In this document: one piece after another, positions 35,325-46,758 of the stretch | Layout: the number at the start of each line of letters is the position of its first letter | Position numbering within the stretch: position 1 is the first letter of the stretch | From: an uncultured Flavobacteriaceae bacterium | GTDB lineage: Bacteria; Bacteroidota; Bacteroidia; Flavobacteriales; Flavobacteriaceae | Assembly: GCA_947493535.1 (NCBI GenBank) | Contig: CANLRK010000003.1 | Coordinates: 124,001 to 188,000, forward strand | Reading direction: 5' to 3' | DNA: 64,000 nucleotides | The notes under the pieces: generated by a model | Databases searched by the model: none | What the model was told of the DNA's origin: nothing | Seen by the model: the letters and a program-made list of their open reading frames with translations, nothing else | Made by a program: the position numbers and the translations under genes

Positions 35325-35858
35325 ATGAATTGGTATGTAGTTAGAGCTATTAGTGGTAAAGAAAATAAGGTTAAGAATTATATTGAAACCGAAATTTCTA
35401 GGCTAGGTTTGGATGAGTTTGTTGAAGAGGTTTTAGTGCCTACTGAAAAAGTAGTTCAAATCCGTAATGGTAAAAAGATTAATAAAGAGCGAGTTTATTT
35501 CTCTGGTTATATAATGATAAAAGCAAATCTAGTAGGTGAGGTTCCTCATGTTATTAGATCGGTAAATGGAGTTATTGGTTTCTTGGGAGAGGTAAAAGGA
35601 GGAGATCCGGTACCTTTAAGGAAATCAGAAGTAAATAGGATGTTAGGTAAGGTAGATGAGTTAGCTGTGCAATCTGATAACGTACATATTCCTTATACGG
35701 TTGGAGAAACAATCAAGGTTATCGATGGGCCTTTTAATGGGTTTAACGGTACTATTGAGAATGTAAATGAAGAGAAGCGTAAGCTTGAGGTAATGGTTAA
35801 GATTTTTGGAAGAAAAACACCATTAGAGTTAAGTTTTATGCAGGTTGAAAAAGTATAA
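35325..35858 (+). CDS. nusG: Transcription termination/antitermination factor NusG
   Basis: 177 residues: NGN domain MNWYVVRAISGKENKVKNYIETEI...VLVPTEKVVQIRNGKKINKERVYFSGYIMIKANL, and a C-terminal KOW domain GETIKVIDGPFNGFNGTIENVNEEKRKLEVMVKIFGRKTPLEL. Couples RNA polymerase with Rho or ribosomal protein uS10. Normal length; no Bacteroidota insertion is seen. Confidence 0.97.
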   Translation: MNWYVVRAISGKENKVKNYIETEISRLGLDEFVEEVLVPTEKVVQIRNGKKINKERVYFSGYIMIKANLVGEVPHVIRSVNGVIGFLGEVKGGDPVPLRKSEVNRMLGKVDELAVQSDNVHIPYTVGETIKVIDGPFNGFNGTIENVNEEKRKLEVMVKIFGRKTPLELSFMQVEKV

Positions 35859-35887
35859 TATTGTTACATTAATATATTATTAAAACG

Positions 35888-35913
35888 GTCTTTATGCTTC
35901 AATTTATAAAGAC
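35888..35913 (+). promoter_or_regulatory. Leader hairpin before rplK
   Basis: GTCTTTAT and ATAAAGAC form an 8-bp stem around a 10-base loop, 17 bases before the rplK ATG. It could be an operon-control element or a processing site; no L1-binding mimic was recognised. Confidence 0.4.
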
Positions 35914-35929
35914 AATTAAATTTTAAACA

Positions 35930-36370
35930 ATGGCAAAAGAGTTAAGTAAAGTAGTAAAACTACAAGTTAGGGGAGGTGCAGCGAATCCGTCGCCACCGGT
36001 TGGACCCGCTCTAGGTGCTGCTGGTGTAAACATCATGGAATTCTGTAAGCAGTTTAATGCTCGTACACAGGATAAACAAGGAAAAGTTTTACCAGTTGTA
36101 ATTTCTGTTTACAAGGACAAGTCATTTGACTTTGTAATCAAAACTCCACCTGCAGCAGTTCAATTGATGGAAGCAGCAAAGATTAAAAAAGGTTCAGGAG
36201 AGCCTAATCGTAAAAAAGTAGCTAATGTTTCTTGGGATCAAGTTAAAACAATTGCTGAAGACAAGATGGCAGATTTAAACTGCTTCGAAATTGAGTCGGC
36301 AATGAGAATGGTGGCTGGTACAGCACGTTCTATGGGGTTAACTGTTTCTGGAGGAGATGCTCCTAATTAA
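35930..36370 (+). CDS. rplK: 50S ribosomal protein uL11
   Basis: 146 residues. [38 protein letters not shown] is the uL11 N-terminal signature, with [28 protein letters not shown] linking to the rRNA-binding domain. Component of the GTPase-associated centre. Confidence 0.98.
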   Translation: MAKELSKVVKLQVRGGAANPSPPVGPALGAAGVNIMEFCKQFNARTQDKQGKVLPVVISVYKDKSFDFVIKTPPAAVQLMEAAKIKKGSGEPNRKKVANVSWDQVKTIAEDKMADLNCFEIESAMRMVAGTARSMGLTVSGGDAPN

Positions 36371-36388
36371 TCTAAAAGTATTTAAAAA

Positions 36389-37084
36389 ATGGCAAGATTA
36401 ACAAAAAAGCAAAAAGAAGCAAGAGCTAAAATTGAAAAGGATAGATTATATTCTGTTTCAGAAGCATCTGCTTTAGTAAAGGATATTACCAATGCAAATT
36501 TTGATGCTTCAGTAGATTTAGCAGTAAGATTAGGTGTAGATCCTCGTAAAGCTAACCAAATGGTTAGAGGTGTGGTAACTTTACCGCACGGAACTGGTAA
36601 GGATGTTAAAGTGTTAGCTTTAGTAACACCAGATAAAGAGGCTGAAGCTACGGCAGCAGGAGCTGACTATGTAGGTTTAGATGAGTATTTAACAAAAATA
36701 AAATCTGGTTGGACAGATGTTGATGTAATTATCACTATGCCATCAGTAATGGGTAAATTAGGTCCTTTAGGACGTGTGTTAGGTCCTCGTGGTTTAATGC
36801 CAAACCCAAAAACCGGTACGGTTACTATGGATATAGCTAAAGCTGTAACTGAAGTAAAAGCTGGTAAGATTGACTTTAAAGTTGATAAAACAGGTATCGT
36901 ACATGCTTCAATAGGAAAGGTGTCTTTTGATGCTAAGAAAATTGAAGAAAACGCAAACGAATTAATTCAAACACTAATGAAGCTTAAGCCAGTTGCGGCA
37001 AAAGGTACTTATGTGAAAAGTGTTCACATGTCTAGTACAATGAGTCCATCAATTGCAATATCTTCAAAAGAGGCGGCTCTTTAA
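36389..37084 (+). CDS. rplA: 50S ribosomal protein uL1
   Basis: 231 residues. [29 protein letters not shown] and [22 protein letters not shown] are hallmark uL1 segments. Stalk protein and, in other bacteria, translational repressor of its own operon. 18 bases after rplK. Confidence 0.98.
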   Translation: MARLTKKQKEARAKIEKDRLYSVSEASALVKDITNANFDASVDLAVRLGVDPRKANQMVRGVVTLPHGTGKDVKVLALVTPDKEAEATAAGADYVGLDEYLTKIKSGWTDVDVIITMPSVMGKLGPLGRVLGPRGLMPNPKTGTVTMDIAKAVTEVKAGKIDFKVDKTGIVHASIGKVSFDAKKIEENANELIQTLMKLKPVAAKGTYVKSVHMSSTMSPSIAISSKEAAL

Positions 37085-37107
37085 TTAGTAGTTAAAAACT
37101 TTATATT

Positions 37108-37623
37108 ATGAACAGAGAAGAAAAATCACAAGTAATAGAAGACTTAACTGCTCAGTTAGCTGAAAACGCAAATATTTATATTGCAGATATTACAGGTTTA
37201 AACGCGGCAGATACTTCTGACTTAAGAAGAGCTTGTTTTAAAGCAAATGTATCTTTAGCAGTAGTTAAAAATACATTGTTGACTAAAGCAATGGAAGCTT
37301 CAGATAAAGAATTTGGTGACCTTCCTTCAGTACTAAAAGGGAATTCATCATTAATGTTTTCTGAAACAGGTAATGCTCCAGCTAAAGTAATCAAAGCATT
37401 CCGTAAAAAAGCTAAGATGCCTTTATTGAAAGGTGCTTATGTAGAGGAAGCGGTGTTTATTGGAGATGACCAGTTAGATACATTAGTAGATATTAAATCT
37501 AAAGAAGAGTTGATTGGAGAAATCGTTGGATTATTACAATCTCCTGCTAAAAATGTTATTTCTGCACTTAAATCAGGTGGAGGAACAATTGCAGGTCTTC
37601 TTAAAACATTGTCTGAAAAATAG
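37108..37623 (+). CDS. rplJ: 50S ribosomal protein uL10
   Basis: 171 residues: MNREEKSQVIEDLTAQLAENANIYIADITGLNAADTSDLRRAC, typical uL10 head, with a C-terminal helix for bL12 dimers (KNVISALKSGGGTIAGLLKTLSEK). The gap to rplA is only 23 bases, so there is no long L10 leader of the E. coli type. Confidence 0.97.
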   Translation: MNREEKSQVIEDLTAQLAENANIYIADITGLNAADTSDLRRACFKANVSLAVVKNTLLTKAMEASDKEFGDLPSVLKGNSSLMFSETGNAPAKVIKAFRKKAKMPLLKGAYVEEAVFIGDDQLDTLVDIKSKEELIGEIVGLLQSPAKNVISALKSGGGTIAGLLKTLSEK

Positions 37624-37690
37624 GCAATTTAGCGAGTACGCACTTAATAACAAATATAAATTTAATTAGAACATTTTAAAACGATAGAAA

Positions 37691-38068
37691 ATGGCAGATT
37701 TAAAAGATTTCGCAGAGCAATTAGTAAACTTAACAGTAAAAGAAGTTAACGAATTAGCTGACATATTAAAAGAAGAGTACGGTATTGAGCCTGCTGCTGC
37801 TGCAGTAGCTGTAGCTGCTGGTGGTGGTGCTGCTGGTGGAGATGCTGGAGAAGAAAAATCAGAATTTGATGTAATCTTAAAAGCAGCTGGAGGATCTAAG
37901 CTTGCAGTTGTTAAATTAGTTAAAGAATTAACTGGATTAGGATTAAAAGAAGCTAAAGGAATCGTAGATAGCGCACCAGCTCCATTAAAAGAGGGTGTGT
38001 CTAAAGACGAAGCTGAAGCATTAAAAGCATCTTTAGAAGAAGCAGGAGCTGAAGTAGAGTTAAAGTAA
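37691..38068 (+). CDS. rplL: 50S ribosomal protein bL12
   Basis: 125 residues. N-terminal dimer domain, an Ala/Gly hinge ([20 protein letters not shown]), and the C-terminal [42 protein letters not shown] factor-binding domain. The antisense frame across it in the track is a shadow. Confidence 0.98.
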   Translation: MADLKDFAEQLVNLTVKEVNELADILKEEYGIEPAAAAVAVAAGGGAAGGDAGEEKSEFDVILKAAGGSKLAVVKLVKELTGLGLKEAKGIVDSAPAPLKEGVSKDEAEALKASLEEAGAEVELK

Positions 38069-38089
38069 TTTATACTCTTTAGCATAAAA

Positions 38090-38158
38090 GGTTTAGGTCT
38101 TGGGAACGCGTCCCATAGGCCTAAACCATTTTGCGTATATAAAAAGTACGCTTTTTTT
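38090..38158 (+). promoter_or_regulatory. rplL-rpoB leader: large hairpin followed by terminator-like hairpin
   Basis: GGTTTAGG...CCTAAACC (38090-38127) encloses TGGGA/TCCCA with loop ACGCG. GCGTA/TACGC (38133-38151) is then followed by seven T. Between rplL and rpoB this resembles the attenuator and processing site known at that position in other bacteria, separating ribosomal-protein from polymerase expression. Confidence 0.65.
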
Positions 38159-38191
38159 GAATTATTTTTTTAATCTAATTTCTAAATATTG

Positions 38192-41100
38192 ATGTTAGCA
38201 ACGCCAAACGAAAGAGTGAATTTTTCTTCTGTGCTAAACAGACCTGATTATCCTGACTTTTTGGATATTCAAATTAAATCATTCCAAGATTTTTTTCAGT
38301 TAGAAACAAAATCAGATGAAAGAGGTAATGAAGGTTTGTATAACACCTTCATGGAAAATTTTCCTATTACAGATACCAGAAATCAGTTTGTATTAGAATT
38401 CCTTGATTATTTTGTGGACCCTCCACGCTATTCTCTTCAAGAATGTATTGAAAGAGGATTGACCTATTGTGTTCCGTTAAAAGCACGTTTAAAATTATAT
38501 TGTACTGACCCTGAGCATGAAGATTTTGAAACTATTGTTCAAGACGTATACTTAGGAACAATACCATACATGACACCTAGTGGTACATTTTGTATTAACG
38601 GTGCAGAGCGTGTAATTGTATCGCAACTACACAGGTCGCCAGGGGTATTCTTCGGACAATCATTCCATGCCAACGGTACTAAGTTATATTCTGCCAGAGT
38701 AATTCCTTTTAAAGGTTCTTGGATTGAGTTTGCTACCGACATCAATCAGGTAATGTATGCCTATATTGATAGAAAGAAAAAATTACCTGTAACTACTCTT
38801 TTCAGAGCTATTGGTTTTGAAAGAGATAAAGATATTCTGGAATTATTTGATTTAGCTGATGAAGTTAAAGTAAGTAAATCTGGTCTTAAAAAATATTTAG
38901 GGCGTAAATTAGCGGCACGTGTATTAAATACATGGCACGAAGATTTCGTTGATGAAGATACTGGAGAAGTAGTATCTATAGAAAGAAATGAAATAGTACT
39001 TGATCGTGACACTACTCTTGATAAAGAAAATATCGAAGAGATTTTAGAAGCCGATGTAAAAACTATTTTATTACACAAAGAGGAAGGGCAATCTGCTCAA
39101 TATGCTATTATTCATAATACATTACAGAAAGATCCTACAAACTCTGAAAAAGAAGCTGTAGAACATATTTATAGACAATTACGTAATGCTGAACCGCCAG
39201 ATGAAGAAACGGCAAGAGGTATTATAGATAAGTTATTCTTCTCAGACCAACGTTATAACTTAGGTGAAGTAGGTCGTTACAGAATGAATAAAAAGTTAGG
39301 ACTTGATATCGATATGGATAAACGAGTACTAACTAAGTTAGATATTATCACCATCATTAAATACTTAATTGAGTTAATTAACTCTAAAGCAGAAATTGAT
39401 GATATTGATCACTTATCTAACCGTCGTGTAAGAACTGTAGGTGAACAATTATCACAACAGTTTGGAGTTGGTTTATCTCGTATGGCACGTACTATTCGTG
39501 AGCGTATGAACGTTCGTGACAACGAAGTATTTACACCAATTGATTTGATTAATGCTAAAACATTATCGTCAGTAATCAACTCGTTCTTTGGTACCAACCA
39601 ATTATCTCAATTTATGGATCAAACCAATCCATTAGGAGAGATTACACATAAACGTAGATTATCAGCATTAGGACCAGGTGGTCTGTCTCGTGAAAGAGCA
39701 GGTTTTGAGGTTCGTGATGTTCACTATACACACTATGGTCGTTTATGTCCTATTGAAACACCAGAAGGGCCAAATATTGGTCTGATATCATCATTAGCAG
39801 TTTATGCTAAGGTAAACTCATTAGGTTTCTTAGAAACACCATACCGTAAGGTAGTTGATGGTGTGGTTGATTTAGACGCTAAACCACAATATTTAAGTGC
39901 AGAGGAAGAAGAAGGGATGAAAATTGCACAAGCAAATAACCCTGTAGAAGCTAACGGAACGTTAACGGATGACAAGGTAATTGCGCGTATGGAAGGTGAT
40001 TTTCCAGTGGTAACACCAGCAGATGTAAATTATGCAGATGTATCACCAAATCAAATAGCTTCTATATCAGCATCGTTAATTCCTTTCTTAGAGCATGATG
40101 ATGCCAACCGTGCCTTGATGGGGTCTAACATGATGCGTCAAGCTGTACCATTATTACGTCCAGAAGCACCAATTGTAGGAACAGGATTAGAGCGTCAAGT
40201 AGCTAAAGATTCTAGAGTATTAATTAATGCTGAAGGTACAGGAACTGTACAGTATGTAGATGCTAATGTTATTACCATTAAGTATGACCGAACTGAAGAA
40301 GATGCTTTAGTAAGTTTTGATACAGATGAGAAAACGTATAGCTTAATTAAGTTTAGAAAAACAAACCAAGGTACTTCAATTAACTTAAAGCCTATTGTGA
40401 AAGTTGGTGATAGAGTAGAAGAAGGTCAAGTACTTTGTGAAGGTTATGCTACACAGCAAGGAGAACTTGCCTTAGGAAGAAATATGAAAGTAGCCTTTAT
40501 GCCTTGGAAAGGGTATAACTTTGAGGATGCGATTGTGATTTCTGAAAAAGTTGTACGTGAAGATATCTTTACTTCTATACATATAGATGAGTACTCGTTA
40601 GATGTACGTGATACTAAATTAGGTAATGAAGAGTTGACTAACGATATTCCTAACGTTTCAGAAGAGGCTACAAAAGACCTTGATGAAAACGGAATGATTC
40701 GTATTGGAGCAGAAGTAAACCCAGGAGATATCTTAATAGGTAAGATTACACCTAAGGGAGAGTCTGACCCAACACCAGAAGAAAAATTATTACGTGCCAT
40801 TTTTGGTGATAAAGCAGGTGATGTAAAAGATGCCTCTTTAAAAGCTTCAGCATCATTGCATGGTGTGGTAATTAATAAAAAATTATTTGCACGTTTAATT
40901 AAAGATAAGCGTCGCCGTAATCAAGATAAAGAAGAGTTAACAGCAGTTGAATTAAAATACGAAACTAAATTTGAAGAGTTAAAATCAATCTTAGTTGAAA
41001 AATTATTCGCTATTGTTAACGGAAAAACTGCTCAAGGTGTATTTAATGACTTAGGAGAAGAAGTATTACCAAAAGGTAAAAAATTCTCTCAAAAAATGTT

Positions 41101-42004
41101 AAACTCTGTTGATGATTACGCACATTTAGTAAGTGGTACATGGACAACAGATAGCCATTCTAATGACTTAGTAAAAGACTTATTACACAACTATAAAATT
41201 AAAGTAAACGACTTGCAAGGTGCGTTACGTAGAGAGAAGTTTACTATTTCAGTTGGAGATGAGTTACCGGCAGGAATTATAAAACTTGCTAAGGTTTATA
41301 TAGCTAAAAAGCGTAAACTTAAAGTGGGTGATAAAATGGCAGGACGTCACGGAAATAAAGGTATTGTTGCACGTATAGTACGTGAAGAAGATATGCCTTT
41401 CCTAGAAGATGGAACGCCAGTAGATATCGTATTAAACCCATTAGGGGTACCATCGCGTATGAATATTGGACAAATTTATGAAACTGTTCTTGGTTGGGCA
41501 GGTAAAAATTTAGGTAAAAAATATGCCACTCCAATTTTTGACGGTGCCACTTTAGATCAAATAAATGAAATTACTGACGAGGCTGGAGTACCACGTTTCG
41601 GACACACACATTTATACGACGGAGGAACAGGAGAACGTTTTGATCAAGCTGCAACTGTAGGTATTATTTACATGTTAAAGCTAGGTCACATGGTTGATGA
41701 TAAAATGCACGCGCGTTCTATTGGGCCATACTCATTAATTACGCAGCAACCATTAGGAGGTAAAGCGCAGTTTGGAGGACAACGTTTTGGAGAGATGGAA
41801 GTATGGGCATTAGAAGCATATGGTGCATCTAGTACGCTTAGAGAAATCTTAACTGTTAAATCTGATGATGTAATAGGTAGAGCTAAAACTTACGAAGCAA
41901 TCGTTAAGGGAGAGCCGATGCCAGAACCAGGATTACCAGAATCATTCAATGTATTAATGCATGAATTGAAAGGGTTAAGCTTAGACATCAGATTAGAAGA
42001 GTAA
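38192..42004 (+). CDS. rpoB: RNA polymerase beta subunit
   Basis: 1270 residues from [14 protein letters not shown]; the track TTG one codon earlier is not needed. Contains the rifampicin region [47 protein letters not shown], which looks wild type, and the C-terminal [32 protein letters not shown]. Followed by rpoC after 54 bases. A usable phylogenetic marker for placing the strain. Confidence 0.98.
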   Translation: MLATPNERVNFSSVLNRPDYPDFLDIQIKSFQDFFQLETKSDERGNEGLYNTFMENFPITDTRNQFVLEFLDYFVDPPRYSLQECIERGLTYCVPLKARLKLYCTDPEHEDFETIVQDVYLGTIPYMTPSGTFCINGAERVIVSQLHRSPGVFFGQSFHANGTKLYSARVIPFKGSWIEFATDINQVMYAYIDRKKKLPVTTLFRAIGFERDKDILELFDLADEVKVSKSGLKKYLGRKLAARVLNTWHEDFVDEDTGEVVSIERNEIVLDRDTTLDKENIEEILEADVKTILLHKEEGQSAQYAIIHNTLQKDPTNSEKEAVEHIYRQLRNAEPPDEETARGIIDKLFFSDQRYNLGEVGRYRMNKKLGLDIDMDKRVLTKLDIITIIKYLIELINSKAEIDDIDHLSNRRVRTVGEQLSQQFGVGLSRMARTIRERMNVRDNEVFTPIDLINAKTLSSVINSFFGTNQLSQFMDQTNPLGEITHKRRLSALGPGGLSRERAGFEVRDVHYTHYGRLCPIETPEGPNIGLISSLAVYAKVNSLGFLETPYRKVVDGVVDLDAKPQYLSAEEEEGMKIAQANNPVEANGTLTDDKVIARMEGDFPVVTPADVNYADVSPNQIASISASLIPFLEHDDANRALMGSNMMRQAVPLLRPEAPIVGTGLERQVAKDSRVLINAEGTGTVQYVDANVITIKYDRTEEDALVSFDTDEKTYSLIKFRKTNQGTSINLKPIVKVGDRVEEGQVLCEGYATQQGELALGRNMKVAFMPWKGYNFEDAIVISEKVVREDIFTSIHIDEYSLDVRDTKLGNEELTNDIPNVSEEATKDLDENGMIRIGAEVNPGDILIGKITPKGESDPTPEEKLLRAIFGDKAGDVKDASLKASASLHGVVINKKLFARLIKDKRRRNQDKEELTAVELKYETKFEELKSILVEKLFAIVNGKTAQGVFNDLGEEVLPKGKKFSQKMLNSVDDYAHLVSGTWTTDSHSNDLVKDLLHNYKIKVNDLQGALRREKFTISVGDELPAGIIKLAKVYIAKKRKLKVGDKMAGRHGNKGIVARIVREEDMPFLEDGTPVDIVLNPLGVPSRMNIGQIYETVLGWAGKNLGKKYATPIFDGATLDQINEITDEAGVPRFGHTHLYDGGTGERFDQAATVGIIYMLKLGHMVDDKMHARSIGPYSLITQQPLGGKAQFGGQRFGEMEVWALEAYGASSTLREILTVKSDDVIGRAKTYEAIVKGEPMPEPGLPESFNVLMHELKGLSLDIRLEE

Positions 42005-42058
42005 GAAGCGGTTTCGCTATTTAAAAAGAATATTTTTAAAATTTTATTGCATCATATT

Positions 42059-45000
42059 ATGGCAAGAAAACAAGATAAAAATACACAAAAGAGGTTTAAT
42101 AAAATCTCTATCGGTTTAGCTTCTCCGGAGTCAATTTTGGCTGAGTCAAAAGGAGAGGTGTTAAAGCCGGAAACTATAAACTATCGTACACATAAGCCAG
42201 AGCGTGACGGACTATTCTGTGAACGTATTTTCGGACCTGTAAAAGATTATGAATGTGCTTGTGGTAAGTACAAACGTATTCGTTATAGAGGAATTGTATG
42301 TGATAGATGTGGTGTTGAAGTAACTGAAAAGAAAGTACGTCGTGACCGTATTGGGCATATTAACTTAGTTGTTCCTGTGGCACATATCTGGTATTTCCGT
42401 TCGTTACCAAACAAAATAGGATACTTATTAGGATTACCGTCTAAGAAATTAGATATGATTATTTACTACGAGCGTTACGTAGTAATTCAAGCAGGTATAG
42501 CTAAAAATGCTGAAGGAGAACCGTTACAGAAAATGGATTTCCTTACAGAAGAAGAGTACTTAAATATTGTTGATGAGTTGCCTCAAGAAAATCAATATTT
42601 AGAAGATTCAGATCCAAATAAGTTTATAGCTAAAATGGGTGCTGAATGTTTAATTGACTTATTAAGGAGAATTGATTTAGATGAATTATCTTATGAGTTA
42701 AGGCACAGTGCAAACAATGAAACATCAAAACAACGTAAAACGGAAGCCTTAAAAAGGTTACAAGTTGTTGAGTCGTTACGTGATGCAAACAAGAATCGTG
42801 AAAACCTTCCAGAGTGGATGATCATGAAGGTTATTCCTATCATTCCACCAGAATTACGTCCGTTAGTACCATTAGATGGAGGTCGTTTTGCAACGTCTGA
42901 TTTGAATGATTTATACCGTAGAGTAATTATCCGTAACAACCGTTTAAAGCGTTTGGTAGAGATAAAAGCTCCTGAGGTAATTTTACGTAACGAGAAACGT
43001 ATGTTACAAGAATCGGTAGATTCATTATTTGATAACACACGTAAATCATCAGCAGTAAAGACAGAATCTAACCGTCCTTTAAAATCTTTATCAGATTCTT
43101 TAAAGGGAAAGCAAGGTCGTTTCCGTCAAAATTTACTTGGTAAGCGTGTTGATTATTCTGCACGTTCTGTAATTGTTGTAGGGCCAACTTTGCGTTTATA
43201 CGAATGTGGTTTACCTAAAAATATGGCAGCTGAGCTATACAAACCTTTTGTAGTTAGAAAATTAATTGAAAGAGGAATTGTAAAAACGGTAAAGTCTGCT
43301 AAAAAAATAATAGACAGAAAAGAACCAGTAGTATGGGATATTTTAGAAAATGTAATTAAAGGACATCCAGTATTACTTAACCGTGCACCTACGCTTCACC
43401 GTTTAGGTATACAGGCTTTTCAACCAAAATTAATTGAAGGTAAAGCAATTCAGCTACACCCATTAGTATGTACGGCATTTAACGCCGATTTCGATGGGGA
43501 TCAAATGGCAGTACACTTACCATTAGGGCCTGAAGCAATTTTAGAGGCTCAAATGTTAATGTTAGCTTCTCATAATATATTAAACCCAGCAAACGGGCAG
43601 CCAGTTACCGTACCATCTCAAGACATGGTATTAGGACTGTATTATATGACGAAGTTGCGTAAATCTACTCCAGAATTAGAAATAAAAGGAGAAGGTTTAA
43701 CGTTCTACTCGCCAGAAGAAGTTATTATTGCTTACAATGAAAAAAGAGCAAACATTAACGCATCTATTAAAGTACGTACAAAAGACTTTAATGAAGCTGG
43801 TGAGTTAGTATATAAAGTAATTGAAACAACTGTAGGTAGAGTATTATTTAATGAAGTAGTACCAGAAGCTGCAGGATATATTAATGAGGTTTTAACTAAA
43901 AAAGCCTTAAGGGATATTATCCACAGAATATTAAAAGCAACAAGTGTTCCTGAAACAGCTGATTTCCTTGATAGAATTAAGGATATGGGATATGGTTTCG
44001 CATTTAAAGGAGGATTATCATTCTCATTAGGAGATATTATCATACCTGAAGAGAAAACCAAGATGGTAGCTGATGCTAACGAACAAGTTGATGCTATTAT
44101 GGGTAACTATAACATGGGATTAATAACAAACAACGAGCGTTATAATCAAGTTATTGATATCTGGACATCAACAAATGCTGCTTTAACAGAGTTATCTATG
44201 AAAAATATCTCTGAAGATCAACAAGGATTCAACTCAGTATATATGATGCTTGATTCTGGAGCCCGTGGATCTAAAGAGCAAATACGTCAGTTAACAGGTA
44301 TGCGTGGATTAATGGCAAAGCCTAAAAAATCTGCTGATGGAAGTGGTGCTATTATTGAAAACCCAATTCTTTCTAACTTTAAAGAAGGACTTTCAATTTT
44401 AGAATACTTTATCTCTACGCACGGTGCGCGTAAAGGACTTGCCGATACCGCATTAAAAACTGCCGATGCCGGATACTTAACACGTCGTTTAGTAGATGTA
44501 TCGCAAGATGTGATTGTAAACTCTGTAGATTGTGGTACATTAAGAGGATTAGACGTTTCTGCATTAAAGAAAAATGAAGAAATTGTTGAGCCTTTAGGAG
44601 ACCGTATCTTAGGGCGTATCGCTTTAAATGATGTAATTAATCCTACAACTGGAGATGTAATTGTAGCTAATGGCGAACAAATTACAGAAGATAAAATTGA
44701 AGAAATAAACCAATCACCAATTGATACTGTAGCAGTACGTTCAGCCTTAACATGTGAGGCAGAACAAGGAATTTGCGCAAAATGTTACGGACGTAATTTA
44801 GCAACCGGTAAAATGGTACAGCGTGGTGAAGCTGTAGGAGTTGTTGCAGCACAGTCAATTGGAGAGCCTGGTACACAGTTAACATTACGTACATTCCACC
44901 TTGGAGGTACAGCAGGAAACATATCAGAAGAAAATAGTTTAAAAGCTAAATTTGATGGTATTGCTGAATTAGATGAATTGCGTACGGTTAAAGGAGAAGA

Positions 45001-46354
45001 TGCAGAAGGTAATAAGGTAGATATCGTAATTTCTCGTACTACTGAGGTGAAGTTAGTAGATAAAAACACTGGAATTGTATTAGCTACTAACAACATCCCT
45101 TACGGAGCATTTATTTATATTAAGGACAAACAAGCCTTAAAGAAAGGTGATGTTATTTGTCAATGGGACCCGTTTAATGGAGGTATTGTTTCTGAATTTG
45201 CAGGTAAAATTAAGTTCGAGAATATTGAACAAGGTGTTACTTACCAAGTTGAAGTTGATGAACAAACAGGATATCAAGAAAAAGTAATTTCTGAATCACG
45301 AAATAAAAAAATCATCCCTACATTATTAATTTTAGGAAAGGATGATGAAGTGTTACGTTCGTACAATTTACCAGTAGGAGCACACTTAATGATTGATGAT
45401 GGTGATAAAATTCAAGCAGGTAAAATATTAGTTAAAATACCACGTAAATCATCTAAAGCAGGTGATATTACGGGAGGATTACCACGTATTACCGAGTTGT
45501 TTGAAGCACGTAATCCATCTAACCCTGCAGTAGTTTCTGAAATTGACGGAGTAGTATCTTTTGGAAAAATTAAGCGTGGTAACCGTGAGATTATTGTTGA
45601 ATCTAAATTAGGTGAAGTTAAGAAGTACTTAGTAAAATTAGCAAACCAAATTTTAGTACAAGAAAACGATTTCGTTAAAGCAGGTATGGCTTTATCGGAT
45701 GGATCAATTACTCCAAAGGATATCTTAGCTATTAAAGGACCTGCGGCAGTACAACAATACTTAGTAAATGAAGTACAAGAAGTATATCGTTTACAAGGGG
45801 TAAAAATTAATGATAAGCACTTTGAGGTTGTTGTTAGACAAATGATGCGTAAAGTTCAAATTAATGATTCGGGAGATACTATTTTCCTAGAAAATCAATT
45901 GATTCATAAAGAAGACTTTATTAAGGAAAATGATGCTATATACGGAATGAAAGTAGTTGAAGATGCTGGAGATTCTGAAACATTAAAACCTGGTCAAATT
46001 GTTTCGCCTAGAGAGTTAAGAGATGAAAACTCTATTTTAAAGCGTAATGATAAGAACTTAGTAGTAGCTAGAGAAGCGGTTCCTGCAACAGCAACTCCTA
46101 TATTACAAGGTATTACCAGAGCATCGCTTCAAACAAAATCATTTATTTCAGCGGCATCATTCCAAGAAACTACTAAAGTATTAAACGAAGCAGCTGTAGC
46201 TGGTAAAGTAGATACTTTAGAAGGATTGAAAGAAAATGTTATTGTTGGTCATAGAATTCCTGCAGGAACAGGTATGAGAAACTACGAAAAAATTATTGTA
46301 GGTTCTAGAGAAGAATATGATGAGATGACAAAAGTTGAAGAAAATTTTAGTTAA
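42059..46354 (+). CDS. rpoC: RNA polymerase beta-prime subunit
   Basis: About 1431 residues from [26 protein letters not shown] (ATG 42059; the track begins at an upstream TTG). Zinc finger [23 protein letters not shown], catalytic [15 protein letters not shown], and the second zinc site [17 protein letters not shown] are all present. Full length, no split. Confidence 0.98.
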   Translation: MARKQDKNTQKRFNKISIGLASPESILAESKGEVLKPETINYRTHKPERDGLFCERIFGPVKDYECACGKYKRIRYRGIVCDRCGVEVTEKKVRRDRIGHINLVVPVAHIWYFRSLPNKIGYLLGLPSKKLDMIIYYERYVVIQAGIAKNAEGEPLQKMDFLTEEEYLNIVDELPQENQYLEDSDPNKFIAKMGAECLIDLLRRIDLDELSYELRHSANNETSKQRKTEALKRLQVVESLRDANKNRENLPEWMIMKVIPIIPPELRPLVPLDGGRFATSDLNDLYRRVIIRNNRLKRLVEIKAPEVILRNEKRMLQESVDSLFDNTRKSSAVKTESNRPLKSLSDSLKGKQGRFRQNLLGKRVDYSARSVIVVGPTLRLYECGLPKNMAAELYKPFVVRKLIERGIVKTVKSAKKIIDRKEPVVWDILENVIKGHPVLLNRAPTLHRLGIQAFQPKLIEGKAIQLHPLVCTAFNADFDGDQMAVHLPLGPEAILEAQMLMLASHNILNPANGQPVTVPSQDMVLGLYYMTKLRKSTPELEIKGEGLTFYSPEEVIIAYNEKRANINASIKVRTKDFNEAGELVYKVIETTVGRVLFNEVVPEAAGYINEVLTKKALRDIIHRILKATSVPETADFLDRIKDMGYGFAFKGGLSFSLGDIIIPEEKTKMVADANEQVDAIMGNYNMGLITNNERYNQVIDIWTSTNAALTELSMKNISEDQQGFNSVYMMLDSGARGSKEQIRQLTGMRGLMAKPKKSADGSGAIIENPILSNFKEGLSILEYFISTHGARKGLADTALKTADAGYLTRRLVDVSQDVIVNSVDCGTLRGLDVSALKKNEEIVEPLGDRILGRIALNDVINPTTGDVIVANGEQITEDKIEEINQSPIDTVAVRSALTCEAEQGICAKCYGRNLATGKMVQRGEAVGVVAAQSIGEPGTQLTLRTFHLGGTAGNISEENSLKAKFDGIAELDELRTVKGEDAEGNKVDIVISRTTEVKLVDKNTGIVLATNNIPYGAFIYIKDKQALKKGDVICQWDPFNGGIVSEFAGKIKFENIEQGVTYQVEVDEQTGYQEKVISESRNKKIIPTLLILGKDDEVLRSYNLPVGAHLMIDDGDKIQAGKILVKIPRKSSKAGDITGGLPRITELFEARNPSNPAVVSEIDGVVSFGKIKRGNREIIVESKLGEVKKYLVKLANQILVQENDFVKAGMALSDGSITPKDILAIKGPAAVQQYLVNEVQEVYRLQGVKINDKHFEVVVRQMMRKVQINDSGDTIFLENQLIHKEDFIKENDAIYGMKVVEDAGDSETLKPGQIVSPRELRDENSILKRNDKNLVVAREAVPATATPILQGITRASLQTKSFISAASFQETTKVLNEAAVAGKVDTLEGLKENVIVGHRIPAGTGMRNYEKIIVGSREEYDEMTKVEENFS

Positions 46355-46357
46355 AAA

Positions 46358-46672
46358 ATGGCTGATACTAATAATCCAAAAGGACAGCAAATAAATATTG
46401 AGCTAGATGCAGATGTAGCGCAAGGAATTTATTCCAATTTAGCTATAATCAATCATTCAGCTTCTGAGTTTGTTGTTGATTTTGTAAGCATTATGCCAGG
46501 AGTGCCAAAGAGCAAAGTGAAGTCGCGTATTATACTTACGCCACAACACGCTAAACGATTATTAAAAGCCTTAGCCGATAATGTAAATCGATTTGAGCAA
46601 GCTCATGGTGAAATTAAAGATTTCGAGCAACCACCTATTCCGATGAATTTCGGACCAACAGGGGAAGCATAA
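46358..46672 (+). CDS. DUF3467 domain-containing protein
   Basis: 104 residues: QQINIELDADVAQGIYSNLAIINHSASEFVVDFVSIMPGVPKSKVKSRIILTPQHAKRLLKALADNV, the DUF3467 pattern. Only 3 bases after rpoC and before the block's terminator, so it is co-transcribed with rpoBC. Function unknown; the linkage to rpoC is, as I recall, common in Bacteroidota. Confidence 0.9.
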   Translation: MADTNNPKGQQINIELDADVAQGIYSNLAIINHSASEFVVDFVSIMPGVPKSKVKSRIILTPQHAKRLLKALADNVNRFEQAHGEIKDFEQPPIPMNFGPTGEA

Positions 46673-46675
46673 AAT

Positions 46676-46707
46676 AAAAACCGCAAACTTTAAAGTTTGC
46701 GGTTTTT
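46676..46707 (+). terminator. Terminator of the rpoBC block
   Basis: CCGCAAACTTTAAAGTTTGCGG is a perfect palindrome, preceded by an A-run and followed by seven T. Ends the long ribosomal protein and RNA polymerase transcript. Confidence 0.92.
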
Positions 46708-46758
46708 TTATAGCGTTATATTAAAAAATCTAACTAAGTAGACTTTTTCTATTAAGCA

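Noticed and set aside
37666-38085. Antisense ORF of 139 residues across rplL
   Set aside because: It mirrors the Ala-rich rplL frame; Ser/Pro-rich composition and no start context. A shadow.
40444-40800. Minus-strand ORF of 118 residues inside rpoB, and similar ones in rpoC
   Set aside because: Complete overlap with highly conserved genes and no family features.
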